This document shows positions 13,901 to 25,334 of a stretch of 64,000 nucleotides of DNA, piece after piece; positions within the stretch are counted from its first letter, which is position 1; each line of letters starts with the position of its first letter. Position numbers and translations under genes: made by a program. Below the pieces are notes generated by a model. That model saw nothing but the letters and a program-made list of their open reading frames with translations, made no database searches and had not been told where the DNA came from. Source of the DNA: Leucaena leucocephala (lineage: Eukaryota > Streptophyta > Magnoliopsida > Fabales > Fabaceae); the NCBI GenBank assembly GCA_037074615.1, contig CM073547.1:15220501-15284500 (forward strand), given 5' to 3'.

Positions 13901-16900
13901 ATAGCCTTTGGTTCTCCAAATCTAATGCTGATATTAAAAGATTTTAGAAAGGAGGAGACCGTAGAAGCATCGTCTTTCCCAGCTGATGCAGACTCCCCCA
14001 ACGAGAAACATACTCACCCGCTAACAAAATATAACCCTGCCAATCGGGTGTTGACATATACCCACGAAATCGATCCCCCAAATATCAAAGGTCTCACCAA
14101 AGAAATCAAGCGCCGGTGAGGCGTCTCTTTCCTCTCACAGTTTCCCCCGAACCTCTGACATGGGTTGCAGGCCCCACACAAGGCATGTGCGTACTTGCAT
14201 TACCTAAACTAGAAGAGACCATAATCCAACACCTGCCTTAAGGTCAGTATACGCTCAAAGCGCCCTCCACACACAAAAGTCAGCCGAGCCTCAAAGATGA
14301 ACCTTGTCCTGTCATTCGGGACCCAGCTTCTAGGAATTATGTCAGCCGATGTGCTCCACAGGCACGGGGCATCACAGACTCTGCCTTGAGCTCCTGAACA
14401 TGCGCAAGTTATAGGTGAGAAGGAATAAATCCAGTTAGAAAGTCAATGGCCATGGCAGCAAACAACACATAAGGAGGCATAAGGAAATGAATCGCGCATG
14501 ACTGAGGAGTCAGTTACGCCTTTGCTTCGTGGGGAAAACAATTGAGATGGTCAGTCACTAAGCTTAGCTTTCCAGCTTACTATCCGTCTCATTGTCAAAC
14601 TCCTGTAACAAGAGCATCCCTCATATAAACTAGGCTTCGATTCTGTGTTGGAAGGCTTCAATATATTCTGCTAGACACTCTTAATTTCCCCATAATTTCC
14701 TTCAGAGACAGCAAGAGTTTGAGGATGCTGGGGAGTAGACACTTTGTGGCTAACGCAATACTTTTACGGCAAGTTACAGGGCAACTTGTTCCAAATATAG
14801 GTCCCTTGTTCACTATTAATAGCCTTTGGTTCTCCAAATCTAATGCTGATATTAATAGACTTTAGAAAGGAGGAGACCGTAGAAGCATCGTCTTTCCCAG
14901 CTGATGCAGACTCCCCCAACGAGAAACATAGTCAACCGCGAACAAAATATAACCCTGCCAATTGGGCGTAGAAATATACCCACGAAATCGATCCCCCAAA
15001 TATCAAAGGTCCCACCAAAGAAATCAAGCGCCGGTGAGGCGTCTCTTTCCTCTCACAGTTTCCCCCTAACCTCTGACATGGGTCACAGGCCCCACACAAG
15101 GCATGCGCGTACTTGCATTACCCAAACTAGAAGAAACCATAATCCAACACCTCCCTTAAGGTCAGTATACGCTCAAAGCGCCCTCCACACACAAAAGTCT
15201 GCCGATCCTCAAAGATGAACCTTGCATAATCTAGGGCCAGATTCTTTGTTGACGGCTTCGCTATATTCAAGAAGATGCTTTTAATTTCCCCATTAACAAG
15301 AGTTTGAGGATGCTGCGGAGTAGAGACTTTGTGGCTAACGCAATACTTTCACGGTAAGTTCCAGGGCAACTTGTTCCCAATATAGGTCCCTTGTTCACTA
15401 TTAATAGCCTTTGGTTCTCCAAATCTAATGCTGATATTAAAAGATTTTAGAAAGGAGGAGACCGTAGAAGCATCGTCTTTCCCAGCTGATGCAGACTCCC
15501 CCAACGAGAAACATACTCACCCGCTAACAAAATATAACCCTGCCAATCGGGTGTTGACATATACCCACGAAATCGATCCCCCAAATATCAAAGGTCTCAC
15601 CAAAGAAATCAAGCGCCGGTGAGGCGTCTCTTTCCTCTCACAGTTTCCCCCGAACCTCTGACATGGGTTGCAGGCCCCACACAAGGCATGTGCGTACTTG
15701 CATTACCTAAACTAGAAGAGACCATAATCCAACACCTGCCTTAAGGTCAGTATAGGCTCAAAGCGCCCTCCACACACAAAAGTCAGCCGAGCCTCAAAGA
15801 TGAACCTTGTCCTGTCATTCGGGACCCAGCTTCTAGGAATTATGTCAGCCGATGTGCTCCACAGGCACGGGGCATCACAGACTCTGCCTTGAGCTCCTGA
15901 ACATGCGCAAGTTATAGGTGAGAAGGAATAAATCCAGTTAGAAAGTCAATGGCCATGGCAGCAAACAACACATAAGGAGGCATAAGGAAATGAATCGCGC
16001 ATGACTGAGGAGTCAGTTACGCCTTTGCTTCGTGGGGAAAACAATTGAGATGGTCAGTCACTAAGCTTAGCTTTCCAGCTTACTATCCGTCTCATTGTCA
16101 AACTCCTGTAACAAGAGCATCCCTCATATAAACTAGGCTTCGATTCTGTGTTGGAAGGCTTCAATATATTCTGCTAGACACTCTTAATTTCCCCATAATT
16201 TCCTTCAGAGACAGCAAGAGTTTGAGGATGCTGGGGAGTAGACACTTTGTGGCTAACGCAATACTTTTACGGCAAGTTACAGGGCAACTTGTTCCAAATA
16301 TAGGTCCCTTGTTCACTATTAATAGCCTTTGGTTCTCCAAATCTAATGCTGATATTAATAGACTTTAGAAAGGAGGAGACCGTAGAAGCATCGTCTTTCC
16401 CAGCTGATGCAGACTCCCCCAACGAGAAACATAGTCAACCGCGAACAAAATATAACCCTGCCAATTGGGCGTAGAAATATACCCACGAAATCGATCCCCC
16501 AAATATCAAAGGTCCCACCAAAGAAATCAAGCGCCGGTGAGGCGTCTCTTTCCTCTCACAGTTTCCCCCTAACCTCTGACATGGGTCACAGGCCCCACAC
16601 AAGGCATGCGCGTACTTGCATTACCCAAACTAGAAGAAACCATAATCCAACACCTCCCTTAAGGTCAGTATACGCTCAAAGCGCCCTCCACACACAAAAG
16701 TCTGCCGATCCTCAAAGATGAACCTTGCATAATCTAGGGCCAGATTCTTTGTTGACGGCTTCGCTATATTCAAGAAGATGCTTTTAATTTCCCCATTAAC
16801 AAGAGTTTGAGGATGCTGCGGAGTAGAGACTTTGTGGCTAACGCAATACTTTCACGGTAAGTTCCAGGGCAACTTGTTCCCAATATAGGTCCCTTGTTCA

Positions 16901-16930
16901 CTATTAATAGCCTTTGGTTCTCCAAATCTA
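10919..16930. repeat. HOR dimers 8-11, four 1503-bp copies
   Basis: The starts are 10919, 12422, 13925 and 15428. All lack the 13-bp segment. Three carry GTATAGGCTC, but the copy at 13925 carries GTATACGCTC, which gives the fourth combination of the two markers. Confidence 0.95.
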
Positions 16931-18376
16931 ATGCTGATATTAAAAGATTTTAGAAAGGAGGAGACCGTAGAAGCATCGTCTTTCCCAGCTGATGCAGACT
17001 CCCCCAACGAGAAACATACTCACCCGCTAACAAAATATAACCCTGCCAATCGGGTGTTGACATATACCCACGAAATCGATCCCCCAAATATCAAAGGTCT
17101 CACCAAAGAAATCAAGCGCCGGTGAGGCGTCTCTTTCCTCTCACAGTTTCCCCCGAACCTCTGACATGGGTTGCAGGCCCCACACAAGGCATGTGCGTAC
17201 TTGCATTACCTAAACTAGAAGAGACCATAATCCAACACCTGCCTTAAGGTCAGTATAGGCTCAAAGCGCCCTCCACACACAAAAGTCAGCCGAGCCTCAA
17301 AGATGAACCTTGTCCTGTCATTCGGGACCCAGCTTCTAGGAATTATGTCAGCCGATGTGCTCCACAGGCACGGGGCATCCCTGAAATAGTACACAGACTC
17401 TGCCTTGAGCTCCTGAACATGCGCAAGTTATAGGTGAGAAGGAATAAATCCAGTTAGAAAGTCAATGGCCATGGCAGCAAACAACACATAAGGAGGCATA
17501 AGGAAATGAATCGCGCATGACTGAGGAGTCAGTTACGCCTTTGCTTCGTGGGGAAAACAATTGAGATGGTCAGTCACTAAGCTTAGCTTTCCAGCTTACT
17601 ATCCGTCTCATTGTCAAACTCCTGTAACAAGAGCATCCCTCATATAAACTAGGCTTCGATTCTGTGTTGGAAGGCTTCAATATATTCTGCTAGACACTCT
17701 TAATTTCCCCATAATTTCCTTCAGAGACAGCAAGAGTTTGAGGATGCTGGGGAGTAGACACTTTGTGGCTAACGCAATACTTTTACGGCAAGTTACAGGG
17801 CAACTTGTTCCAAATATAGGTCCCTTGTTCACTATTAATAGCCTTTGGTTCTCCAAATCTAATGCTGATATTAATAGACTTTAGAAAGGAGGAGACCGTA
17901 GAAGCATCGTCTTTCCCAGCTGATGCAGACTCCCCCAACGAGAAACATAGTCAACCGCGAACAAAATATAACCCTGCCAATTGGGCGTAGAAATATACCC
18001 ACGAAATCGATCCCCCAAATATCAAAGGTCCCACCAAAGAAATCAAGCGCCGGTGAGGCGTCTCTTTCCTCTCACAGTTTCCCCCTAACCTCTGACATGG
18101 GTCACAGGCCCCACACAAGGCATGCGCGTACTTGCATTACCCAAACTAGAAGAAACCATAATCCAACACCTCCCTTAAGGTCAGTATACGCTCAAAGCGC
18201 CCTCCACACACAAAAGTCTGCCGATCCTCAAAGATGAACCTTGCATAATCTAGGGCCAGATTCTTTGTTGACGGCTTCGCTATATTCAAGAAGATGCTTT
18301 TAATTTCCCCATTAACAAGAGTTTGAGGATGCTGCGGAGTAGAGACTTTGTGGCTAACGCAATACTTTCACGGTAA

Positions 18377-18381
18377 GTTCC
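18377..18381. repeat. Left target-site duplication GTTCC
   Basis: This GTTCC directly precedes the LTR 5' TG. Uninterrupted B subunits read GTAAGTTCCAGGGC here, with a single GTTCC, so the duplication came from insertion. Confidence 0.95.
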
Positions 18382-19067
18382 TGTTGGAAATCGTGCCCTA
18401 GGGGCCAATCATTGTCTTATGAACATTATTGATTTATGAATTTATTAATTGAGTTATCATATTATTTGCATGTTTACTATGATGACCATCCTTGGATAAT
18501 TCATGATATTATCCTAAATGTCCCTGGTCGATCATCTATGTGGGAGCACAGATGAAATAAGACCAGTATGACTTTGAAGATGTATAGAGATATAAATCAA
18601 AGTCATAAGCACATGTAAGAGTACAGGGTGTTGGACCGACCCGCTATGAGAGAACTGCATGGGTAACGTCATAAGCTTCTCTCATATACAAACCATGTCA
18701 ATATGCCCTTTGACCTGAGATCATCATGGATTCCTACATGACAAAACGCTCAGCTTTGACCTAGTCAAAAGTCACTTTTGACCGAGTGATCATAAAGACT
18801 ATGTTCGGGCTTAGTGGTTTTTCATGCAGAGGAATGTGAATGGTCAAGATGGAATTTGTCCCTCACATTCGTGGAGAGATATTACTGGGCCCCTCGATGA
18901 GTGAGTCTGAGAAATGTATGGCCATACTGTAATGGAAAGGTAGTTCCATTTCTATAGTCAGACTACTCAGGGATCGAGAAAGTAACGGTCGGGAATAGGA
19001 GGATGACATTATCCATGCCTCATCCATGACCAAAATATCGCGTGACAGAAGGGACATGATATGGTTG

Positions 19068-19075
19068 TATAAAAG
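19068..19075 (+). promoter_or_regulatory. Candidate LTR TATA box
   Basis: TATAAAAG in GTTGTATAAAAGGTTAC is the best TATA-type match I saw in the LTR. It lies about 690 bp from the 5' end, a plausible end-of-U3 position. An AATAAA at 19761-19766 downstream could be a polyadenylation signal. This is motif-based inference only. Confidence 0.5.
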
Positions 19076-19286
19076 GTTACATCGTTTATCGATCCTCATA
19101 TGATTTGGGTAGTTGTTATGTCTTGCTAGAGACCGCTTGCGACTTGTGGGCTAGTATAGCAAATGGCCCACTGCCAACTTCATATGGGCCTACAGGGTCG
19201 CACACAAAATAGCCCAACACGAGCTATGATGTCCAGATTCATTGAATCTAAGACATGTCCAGATTCAATGAAAGATCCAGGTGAAT

Positions 19287-19358
19287 GTATATATATTTAT
19301 TTATATTCGTATATATATAAATTCGTATATATATATATTATATATATGAGATATATGA
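19287..19358. repeat. AT-rich (TA)n-like microsatellite inside the LTR
   Basis: Imperfect TATATA/TTTATA runs are interspersed with ATTCGTATATATA blocks, followed by ATATATGAGATATATGAGA. The tract borders the 91-bp repeats and would be easily melted and length-unstable. Confidence 0.85.
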
Positions 19359-19702
19359 GATTTAATTTATAAGGATAAATTAAATCCCTATCACGTTTGA
19401 ATTCGAAATTCAAATTGATAGGATATCTCATATAAGAGATATTTATAAGATTTAATTTATAAGGATAAATTAAATCTCTATCACGTTTGAAATTCGAAAT
19501 TCAAATTGATAGGATATCTCATATAAGAGATATTTATAAGATTTAATTTATAAGGATAAATTAAATCTCTATCACGTTTAAAATTCGAAATTCAAATTGA
19601 TAGGATATCTCATATAAGAGATATTTATAAGATTTAATTTATAAGGATAAATTAAATCTCTATCACGTTTGAAATTCGAAATTTAAATTGATAGGATATC
19701 TC
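19359..19702. repeat. Four tandem 91-bp repeats within the LTR
   Basis: Copies start at 19359, 19449, 19540 and 19631 (spacing 90, 91, 91); the last is truncated near 19702. Each copy holds palindromes. One is GATTTAATTTAT-AAGG-ATAAATTAAATC (first copy 19359-19386, 12-bp perfect arms). Another is ATATCTC-ATATAA-GAGATAT (first at 19423-19442). A third is a dyad around GAAATTCGAAATTC. Copies differ by only a few bases. Such repeats sometimes act as LTR enhancer-type elements, but that role is inference here. Confidence 0.92.
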
Positions 19703-19704
19703 AA

Positions 19705-19730
19705 ATTTGATTTATGGGAATAAATCAAAT
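19705..19730. repeat. Inverted repeat, 11-bp arms and 4-nt loop
   Basis: ATTTGATTTAT (19705-19715) pairs perfectly with ATAAATCAAAT (19720-19730) around GGGA. It resembles the dyad of the adjacent 91-bp repeats and is probably a diverged relative. Confidence 0.85.
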
Positions 19731-19830
19731 ATAACTCAGTCTCATCTTTATTTAAAGTTAAATAAATAAGTAATTAAATCTGTGGGACGGATTTAATATT
19801 ATTTTATTTAATTAGTTTCTTATAAAATTA

Positions 19831-19849
19831 TACAATATATGATATTGTA
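19831..19849. repeat. Inverted repeat TACAATAT/ATATTGTA
   Basis: A perfect 8-bp-arm palindrome with a 3-nt ATG spacer in the AT-rich part of the LTR. No function can be assigned. Confidence 0.75.
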
Positions 19850-20125
19850 TCAATTCGGAATTAATATAAGATTAACTCCAAAATCCAATTAGGTGAAGTG
19901 GAAAAACGCATACCATCCTCTATATCTGATTGGAGGAGCTACGTTTGAAAATAACACAGAACACAAAAGGCCGAACGGAATCTGCAAAAGGTTTGCAGAC
20001 AAGAAACTGCCGAAATAGAGACGGAGACTTGTGAAAGCCTTGGAGGGACAGGAGACGCTAGCACGTCGTTCGTGGTTGGAACGCTGTTCGTGTGGATACC
20101 AGTAGAGGAAGCCGACCTGAGGCGT

Positions 20126-20265
20126 CGACTTCTTGTGATCGGAAAGAGACCACCGTCCGCGGAGAGAATCTGTGAAGGTCGCTGAGGAACACTCCATCGA
20201 TTTCTTGCGATCAGAAAGAGATCACCACCCACGTAAAGAAGCTGTGAAATTCGCTGAGCAACACT
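20126..20265. repeat. Imperfect 72-bp direct duplication in the 3' LTR
   Basis: CGACTTCTTGTGATCGGAAA (from 20126) and CGATTTCTTGCGATCAGAAA (from 20198) start two diverged copies. Both continue through AAAGAGA(C/T)CACC and end in CGCTGAG(G/C)AACACT. This block is more GC-rich than the centre of the LTR. Confidence 0.8.
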
Positions 20266-20372
20266 AAGGGTAATGATTCTTTCCACTTGACTTAAACACA
20301 TACGGCAGATCCTGGCAAGGAATGGAAAATTTTTAAAGTTTATTTCCGCTGCGTGTCTTCCAATTCCTTTCA

Positions 20373-20377
20373 GTTCC
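20373..20377. repeat. Right target-site duplication GTTCC
   Basis: This GTTCC directly follows the LTR 3' CA and is identical to the left copy. The array resumes in phase straight after it. Confidence 0.95.
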
Positions 20378-20442
20378 AGGGCAACTTGTTCCCAATATAG
20401 GTCCCTTGTTCACTATTAATAGCCTTTGGTTCTCCAAATCTA

Positions 20443-21957
20443 ATGCTGATATTAAAAGATTTTAGAAAGGAGGAGACCGTAGAAGCATCGTCTTTCCCAG
20501 CTGATGCAGACTCCCCCAACGAGAAACATACTCACCCGCTAACAAAATATAACCCTGCCAATCGGGTGTTGACATATACCCACGAAATCGATCCCCCAAA
20601 TATCAAAGGTCTCACCAAAGAAATCAAGCGCCGGTGAGGCGTCTCTTTCCTCTCACAGTTTCCCCCGAACCTCTGACATGGGTTGCAGGCCCCACACAAG
20701 GCATGTGCGTACTTGCATTACCTAAACTAGAAGAGACCATAATCCAACACCTGCCTTAAGGTCAGTATACGCTCAAAGCGCCCTCCACACACAAAAGTCA
20801 GCCGAGCCTCAAAGATGAACCTTGTCCTGTCATTCGGGACCCAGCTTCTAGGAATTATGTCAGCCGATGTGCTCCACAGGCACGGGGCATCCCTGAAATA
20901 GTACACAGACTCTGCCTTGAGCTCCTGAACATGCGCAAGTTATAGGTGAGAAGGAATAAATCCAGTTAGAAAGTCAATGGCCATGGCAGCAAACAACACA
21001 TAAGGAGGCATAAGGAAATGAATCGCGCATGACTGAGGAGTCAGTTACGCCTTTGCTTCGTGGGGAAAACAATTGAGATGGTCAGTCACTAAGCTTAGCT
21101 TTCCAGCTTACTATCCGTCTCATTGTCAAACTCCTGTAACAAGAGCATCCCTCATATAAACTAGGCTTCGATTCTGTGTTGGAAGGCTTCAATATATTCT
21201 GCTAGACACTCTTAATTTCCCCATAATTTCCTTCAGAGACAGCAAGAGTTTGAGGATGCTGGGGAGTAGACACTTTGTGGCTAACGCAATACTTTTACGG
21301 CAAGTTACAGGGCAACTTGTTCCAAATATAGGTCCCTTGTTCACTATTAATAGCCTTTGGTTCTCCAAATCTAATGCTGATATTAATAGACTTTAGAAAG
21401 GAGGAGACCGTAGAAGCATCGTCTTTCCCAGCTGATGCAGACTCCCCCAACGAGAAACATAGTCAACCGCGAACAAAATATAACCCTGCCAATTGGGCGT
21501 AGAAATATACCCACGAAATCGATCCCCCAAATATCAAAGGTCCCACCAAAGAAATCAAGCGCCGGTGAGGCGTCTCTTTCCTCTCACAGTTTCCCCTAAC
21601 CTCTGACATGGGTCACAGGCCCCACACAAGGCATGCGCGTACTTGCATTACCCAAACTAGAAGAAACCATAATCCAACACCTCCCTTAAGGTCAGTATAC
21701 GCTCAAAGCGCCCTCCACACACAAAAGTCTGCCGATCCTCAAAGATGAACCTTGCATAATCTAGGGCCAGATTCTTTGTTGACGGCTTCGCTATATTCAA
21801 GAAGATGCTTTTAATTTCCCCATTAACAAGAGTTTGAGGATGCTGTGGAGTAGAGACTTTGTGGCTAACGCAATACTTTCACGGTAAGTTCCAGGGCAAC
21901 TTGTTCCCAATATAGGTCCCTTGTTCACTATTAATAGCCTTTGGTTCTCCAAATCTA
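20443..21957. repeat. HOR dimer, 1515 bp
   Basis: An A+B dimer of region I type, with the 13-bp segment and GTATACGCTC. It is one base short because B reads GTTTCCCCTAACC instead of GTTTCCCCCTAACC (about 21590). The copy at 22889-24403 shares this deletion. Confidence 0.93.
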
Positions 21958-22888
21958 ATGCTGATATTAAAAGATTTTAGAAAGGAGGAGACCGTAGAAG
22001 CATCGTCTTTCCCAGCTGATGCAGACTCCCCCAACGAGAAACATACTCACCCGCTAACAAAATATAACCCTGCCAATCGGGTGTTGACATATACCCACGA
22101 AATCGATCCCCCAAATATCAAAGGTCTCACCAAAGAAATCAAGCGCCGGTGAGGCGTCTCTTTCCTCTCACAGTTTCCCCCGAACCTCTGACATGGGTTG
22201 CAGGCCCCACACAAGGCATGTGCGTACTTGCATTACCTAAACTAGAAGAGACCATAATCCAACACCTGCCTTAAGGTCAGTATACGCTCAAAGCGCCCTC
22301 CACACACAAAAGTCAGCCGAGCCTCAAAGATGAACCTTGTCCTGTCATTCGGGACCCAGCTTCTAGGAATTATGTCAGCCGATGTGCTCCACAGGCACGG
22401 GGCATCCCTGAAATAGTACACAGACTCTGCCTTGAGCTCCTGAACATGCGCAAGTTATAGGTGAGAAGGAATAAATCCAGTTAGAAAGTCAATGGCCATG
22501 GCAGCAAACAACACATAAGGAGGCATAAGGAAATGAATCGCGCATGACTGAGGAGTCAGTTACGCCTTTGCTTCGTGGGGAAAACAATTGAGATGGTCAG
22601 TCACTAAGCTTAGCTTTCCAGCTTACTATCCGTCTCATTGTCAAACTCCTGTAACAAGAGCATCCCTCATATAAACTAGGCTTCGATTCTGTGTTGGAAG
22701 GCTTCAATATATTCTGCTAGACACTCTTAATTTCCCCATAATTTCCTTCAGAGACAGCAAGAGTTTGAGGATGCTGGGGAGTAGACACTTTGTGGCTAAC
22801 GCAATACTTTTACGGCAAGTTACAGGGCAACTTGTTCCAAATATAGGTCCCTTGTTCACTATTAATAGCCTTTGGTTCTCCAAATCTA
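21958..22888. repeat. Solo A subunit, 931 bp, hybrid end
   Basis: An A period whose right end enters directly into the B-anchor sequence ATGCTGATATTAAAAGATTTT with no intervening B subunit. The sequence is A-type through CCAAATATAGG and B-type from TTAAAAGATTTT, so the exchange lies in the identical tract at about 22838-22900. Confidence 0.92.
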
Positions 22889-24403
22889 ATGCTGATATTA
22901 AAAGATTTTAGAAAGGAGGAGACCGTAGAAGCATCGTCTTTCCCAGCTGATGCAGACTCCCCCAACGAGAAACATACTCACCCGCTAACAAAATATAACC
23001 CTGCCAATCGGGTGTTGACATATACCCACGAAATCGATCCCCCAAATATCAAAGGTCTCACCAAAGAAATCAAGCGCCGGTGAGGCGTCTCTTTCCTCTC
23101 ACAGTTTCCCCCGAACCTCTGACATGGGTTGCAGGCCCCACACAAGGCATGTGCGTACTTGCATTACCTAAACTAGAAGAGACCATAATCCAACACCTGC
23201 CTTAAGGTCAGTATACGCTCAAAGCGCCCTCCACACACAAAAGTCAGCCGAGCCTCAAAGATGAACCTTGTCCTGTCATTCGGGACCCAGCTTCTAGGAA
23301 TTATGTCAGCCGATGTGCTCCACAGGCACGGGGCATCCCTGAAATAGTACACAGACTCTGCCTTGAGCTCCTGAACATGCGCAAGTTATAGGTGAGAAGG
23401 AATAAATCCAGTTAGAAAGTCAATGGCCATGGCAGCAAACAACACATAAGGAGGCATAAGGAAATGAATCGCGCATGACTGAGGAGTCAGTTACGCCTTT
23501 GCTTCGTGGGGAAAACAATTGAGATGGTCAGTCACTAAGCTTAGCTTTCCAGCTTACTATCCGTCTCATTGTCAAACTCCTGTAACAAGAGCATCCCTCA
23601 TATAAACTAGGCTTCGATTCTGTGTTGGAAGGCTTCAATATATTCTGCTAGACACTCTTAATTTCCCCATAATTTCCTTCAGAGACAGCAAGAGTTTGAG
23701 GATGCTGGGGAGTAGACACTTTGTGGCTAACGCAATACTTTTACGGCAAGTTACAGGGCAACTTGTTCCAAATATAGGTCCCTTGTTCACTATTAATAGC
23801 CTTTGGTTCTCCAAATCTAATGCTGATATTAATAGACTTTAGAAAGGAGGAGACCGTAGAAGCATCGTCTTTCCCAGCTGATGCAGACTCCCCCAACGAG
23901 AAACATAGTCAACCGCGAACAAAATATAACCCTGCCAATTGGGCGTAGAAATATACCCACGAAATCGATCCCCCAAATATCAAAGGTCCCACCAAAGAAA
24001 TCAAGCGCCGGTGAGGCGTCTCTTTCCTCTCACAGTTTCCCCTAACCTCTGACATGGGTCACAGGCCCCACACAAGGCATGCGCGTACTTGCATTACCCA
24101 AACTAGAAGAAACCATAATCCAACACCTCCCTTAAGGTCAGTATACGCTCAAAGCGCCCTCCACACACAAAAGTCTGCCGATCCTCAAAGATGAACCTTG
24201 CATAATCTAGGGCCAGATTCTTTGTTGACGGCTTCGCTATATTCAAGAAGATGCTTTTAATTTCCCCATTAACAAGAGTTTGAGGATGCTGCGGAGTAGA
24301 GACTTTGTGGCTAACGCAATACTTTCACGGTAAGTTCCAGGGCAACTTGTTCCCAATATAGGTCCCTTGTTCACTATTAATAGCCTTTGGTTCTCCAAAT
24401 CTA
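22889..24403. repeat. HOR dimer, 1515 bp
   Basis: The same one-base CCCC deletion as the copy at 20443 appears near 24040. With the next solo A it repeats the A-B-A arrangement at a distance of exactly 2446 bp. Confidence 0.93.
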
Positions 24404-25334
24404 ATGCTGATATTAAAAGATTTTAGAAAGGAGGAGACCGTAGAAGCATCGTCTTTCCCAGCTGATGCAGACTCCCCCAACGAGAAACATACTCACCCGC
24501 TAACAAAATATAACCCTGCCAATCGGGTGTTGACATATACCCACGAAATCGATCCCCCAAATATCAAAGGTCTCACCAAAGAAATCAAGCGCCGGTGAGG
24601 CGTCTCTTTCCTCTCACAGTTTCCCCCGAACCTCTGACATGGGTTGCAGGCCCCACACAAGGCATGTGCGTACTTGCATTACCTAAACTAGAAGAGACCA
24701 TAATCCAACACCTGCCTTAAGGTCAGTATACGCTCAAAGCGCCCTCCACACACAAAAGTCAGCCGAGCCTCAAAGATGAACCTTGTCCTGTCATTCGGGA
24801 CCCAGCTTCTAGGAATTATGTCAGCCGATGTGCTCCACAGGCACGGGGCATCCCTGAAATAGTACACAGACTCTGCCTTGAGCTCCTGAACATGCGCAAG
24901 TTATAGGTGAGAAGGAATAAATCCAGTTAGAAAGTCAATGGCCATGGCAGCAAACAACACATAAGGAGGCATAAGGAAATGAATCGCGCATGACTGAGGA
25001 GTCATTTATGCCTTTGCTTCGTGGGGAAAACAATTCAGATGGTCAGTCACTAAGCTTAGCTTTCCAGCTTACTATCCGTCTCATTGTCAAACTCCTGTAA
25101 CAAGAGCATCCCTCATATAAACTAGGCTTCGATTCTGTGTTGGAAGGCTTCAATATATTCTGCTAGACACTCTTAATTTCCCCATAATTTCCTTCAGAGA
25201 CAGCAAGAGTTTGAGGATGCTGGGGAGTAGACACTTTGTGGCTAACGCAATACTTTTACGGCAAGTTACAGGGCAACTTGTTCCAAATATAGGTCCCTTG
25301 TTCACTATTAATAGCCTTTGGTTCTCCAAATCTA
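24404..25334. repeat. Solo A subunit, 931 bp
   Basis: The last A of the second 2446-bp compound unit. Private changes GTCATTTATGCC and CAATTCAGATGG near 25000-25040 distinguish it; the A at 26871 shares most of them (GTCATTTACGCC). Confidence 0.9.

Larger units (their letters stand above)
1..18381 (-). repeat. Tandem array region I: 1503/1516-bp dimeric satellite
   Basis: Head-to-tail dimers of a long subunit A (931 or 918 bp) and a short subunit B (585 bp). Starts, set at the ATGCTGATATTAAAAG anchor, are 359, 1875, 3378, 4881, 6384, 7887, 9403, 10919, 12422, 13925, 15428 and 16931. Copies are almost letter-identical; I found one 13-bp indel and one C/G site separating them. The minus strand carries degraded Ty3/gypsy RNase H-integrase motifs, so the array is oriented against the ancestral pol gene. 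There are no other genes in this stretch. Near identity implies recent amplification or strong homogenisation. Confidence 0.97.
18382..20372 (+). mobile_element. Solo LTR of an LTR retrotransposon, 1991 bp
   Basis: The element starts TGTTGGAAATCGTGCCC and ends TTCCTTTCA, giving canonical TG...CA termini. It is flanked on both sides by GTTCC, a 5-bp target-site duplication. There is no primer-binding site, gag or pol and no second LTR, so this is a solo LTR left by LTR-LTR recombination. Length and terminal sequence resemble long-LTR plant Ty1/copia families, but without an internal region the superfamily is only a guess. It contains a TATA box, an AT microsatellite, four 91-bp palindromic repeats and a duplicated 72-bp block. 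The plus orientation is inferred from the TATA box. Short ORFs inside it are not convincing genes. It is unrelated to the surrounding array. Confidence 0.93.
16931..20442. repeat. HOR dimer 12, 1516 bp, split by a solo LTR
   Basis: The dimer is interrupted in its B subunit after CGGTAAGTTCC and resumes at CAGGGCAACTTG. Removing 1996 bp (LTR plus one 5-bp duplication) from the 3512-bp span leaves exactly 1516 bp, an independent check on the insertion limits. It has the 13-bp segment and GTATAGGCTC. Confidence 0.95.

Noticed and set aside
1..18381. CRISPR array
   Set aside because: The repeats are about 1.5 kb with no unique spacers and no cas genes.
18863..20301. Short ORFs inside the solo LTR (18863-19099 minus, 19163-19372 plus, 19889-20197 minus, 19939-20301 minus)
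   Set aside because: They are short, of low complexity or overlap each other in different frames, have no known domains, and lie within an LTR that normally encodes no protein.
18382..20372. Full retrotransposon or two LTRs
   Set aside because: Only one TG...CA unit lies between the two GTTCC duplications, with no primer-binding site, polypurine tract or gag/pol. Subtracting 1996 bp restores the array exactly.
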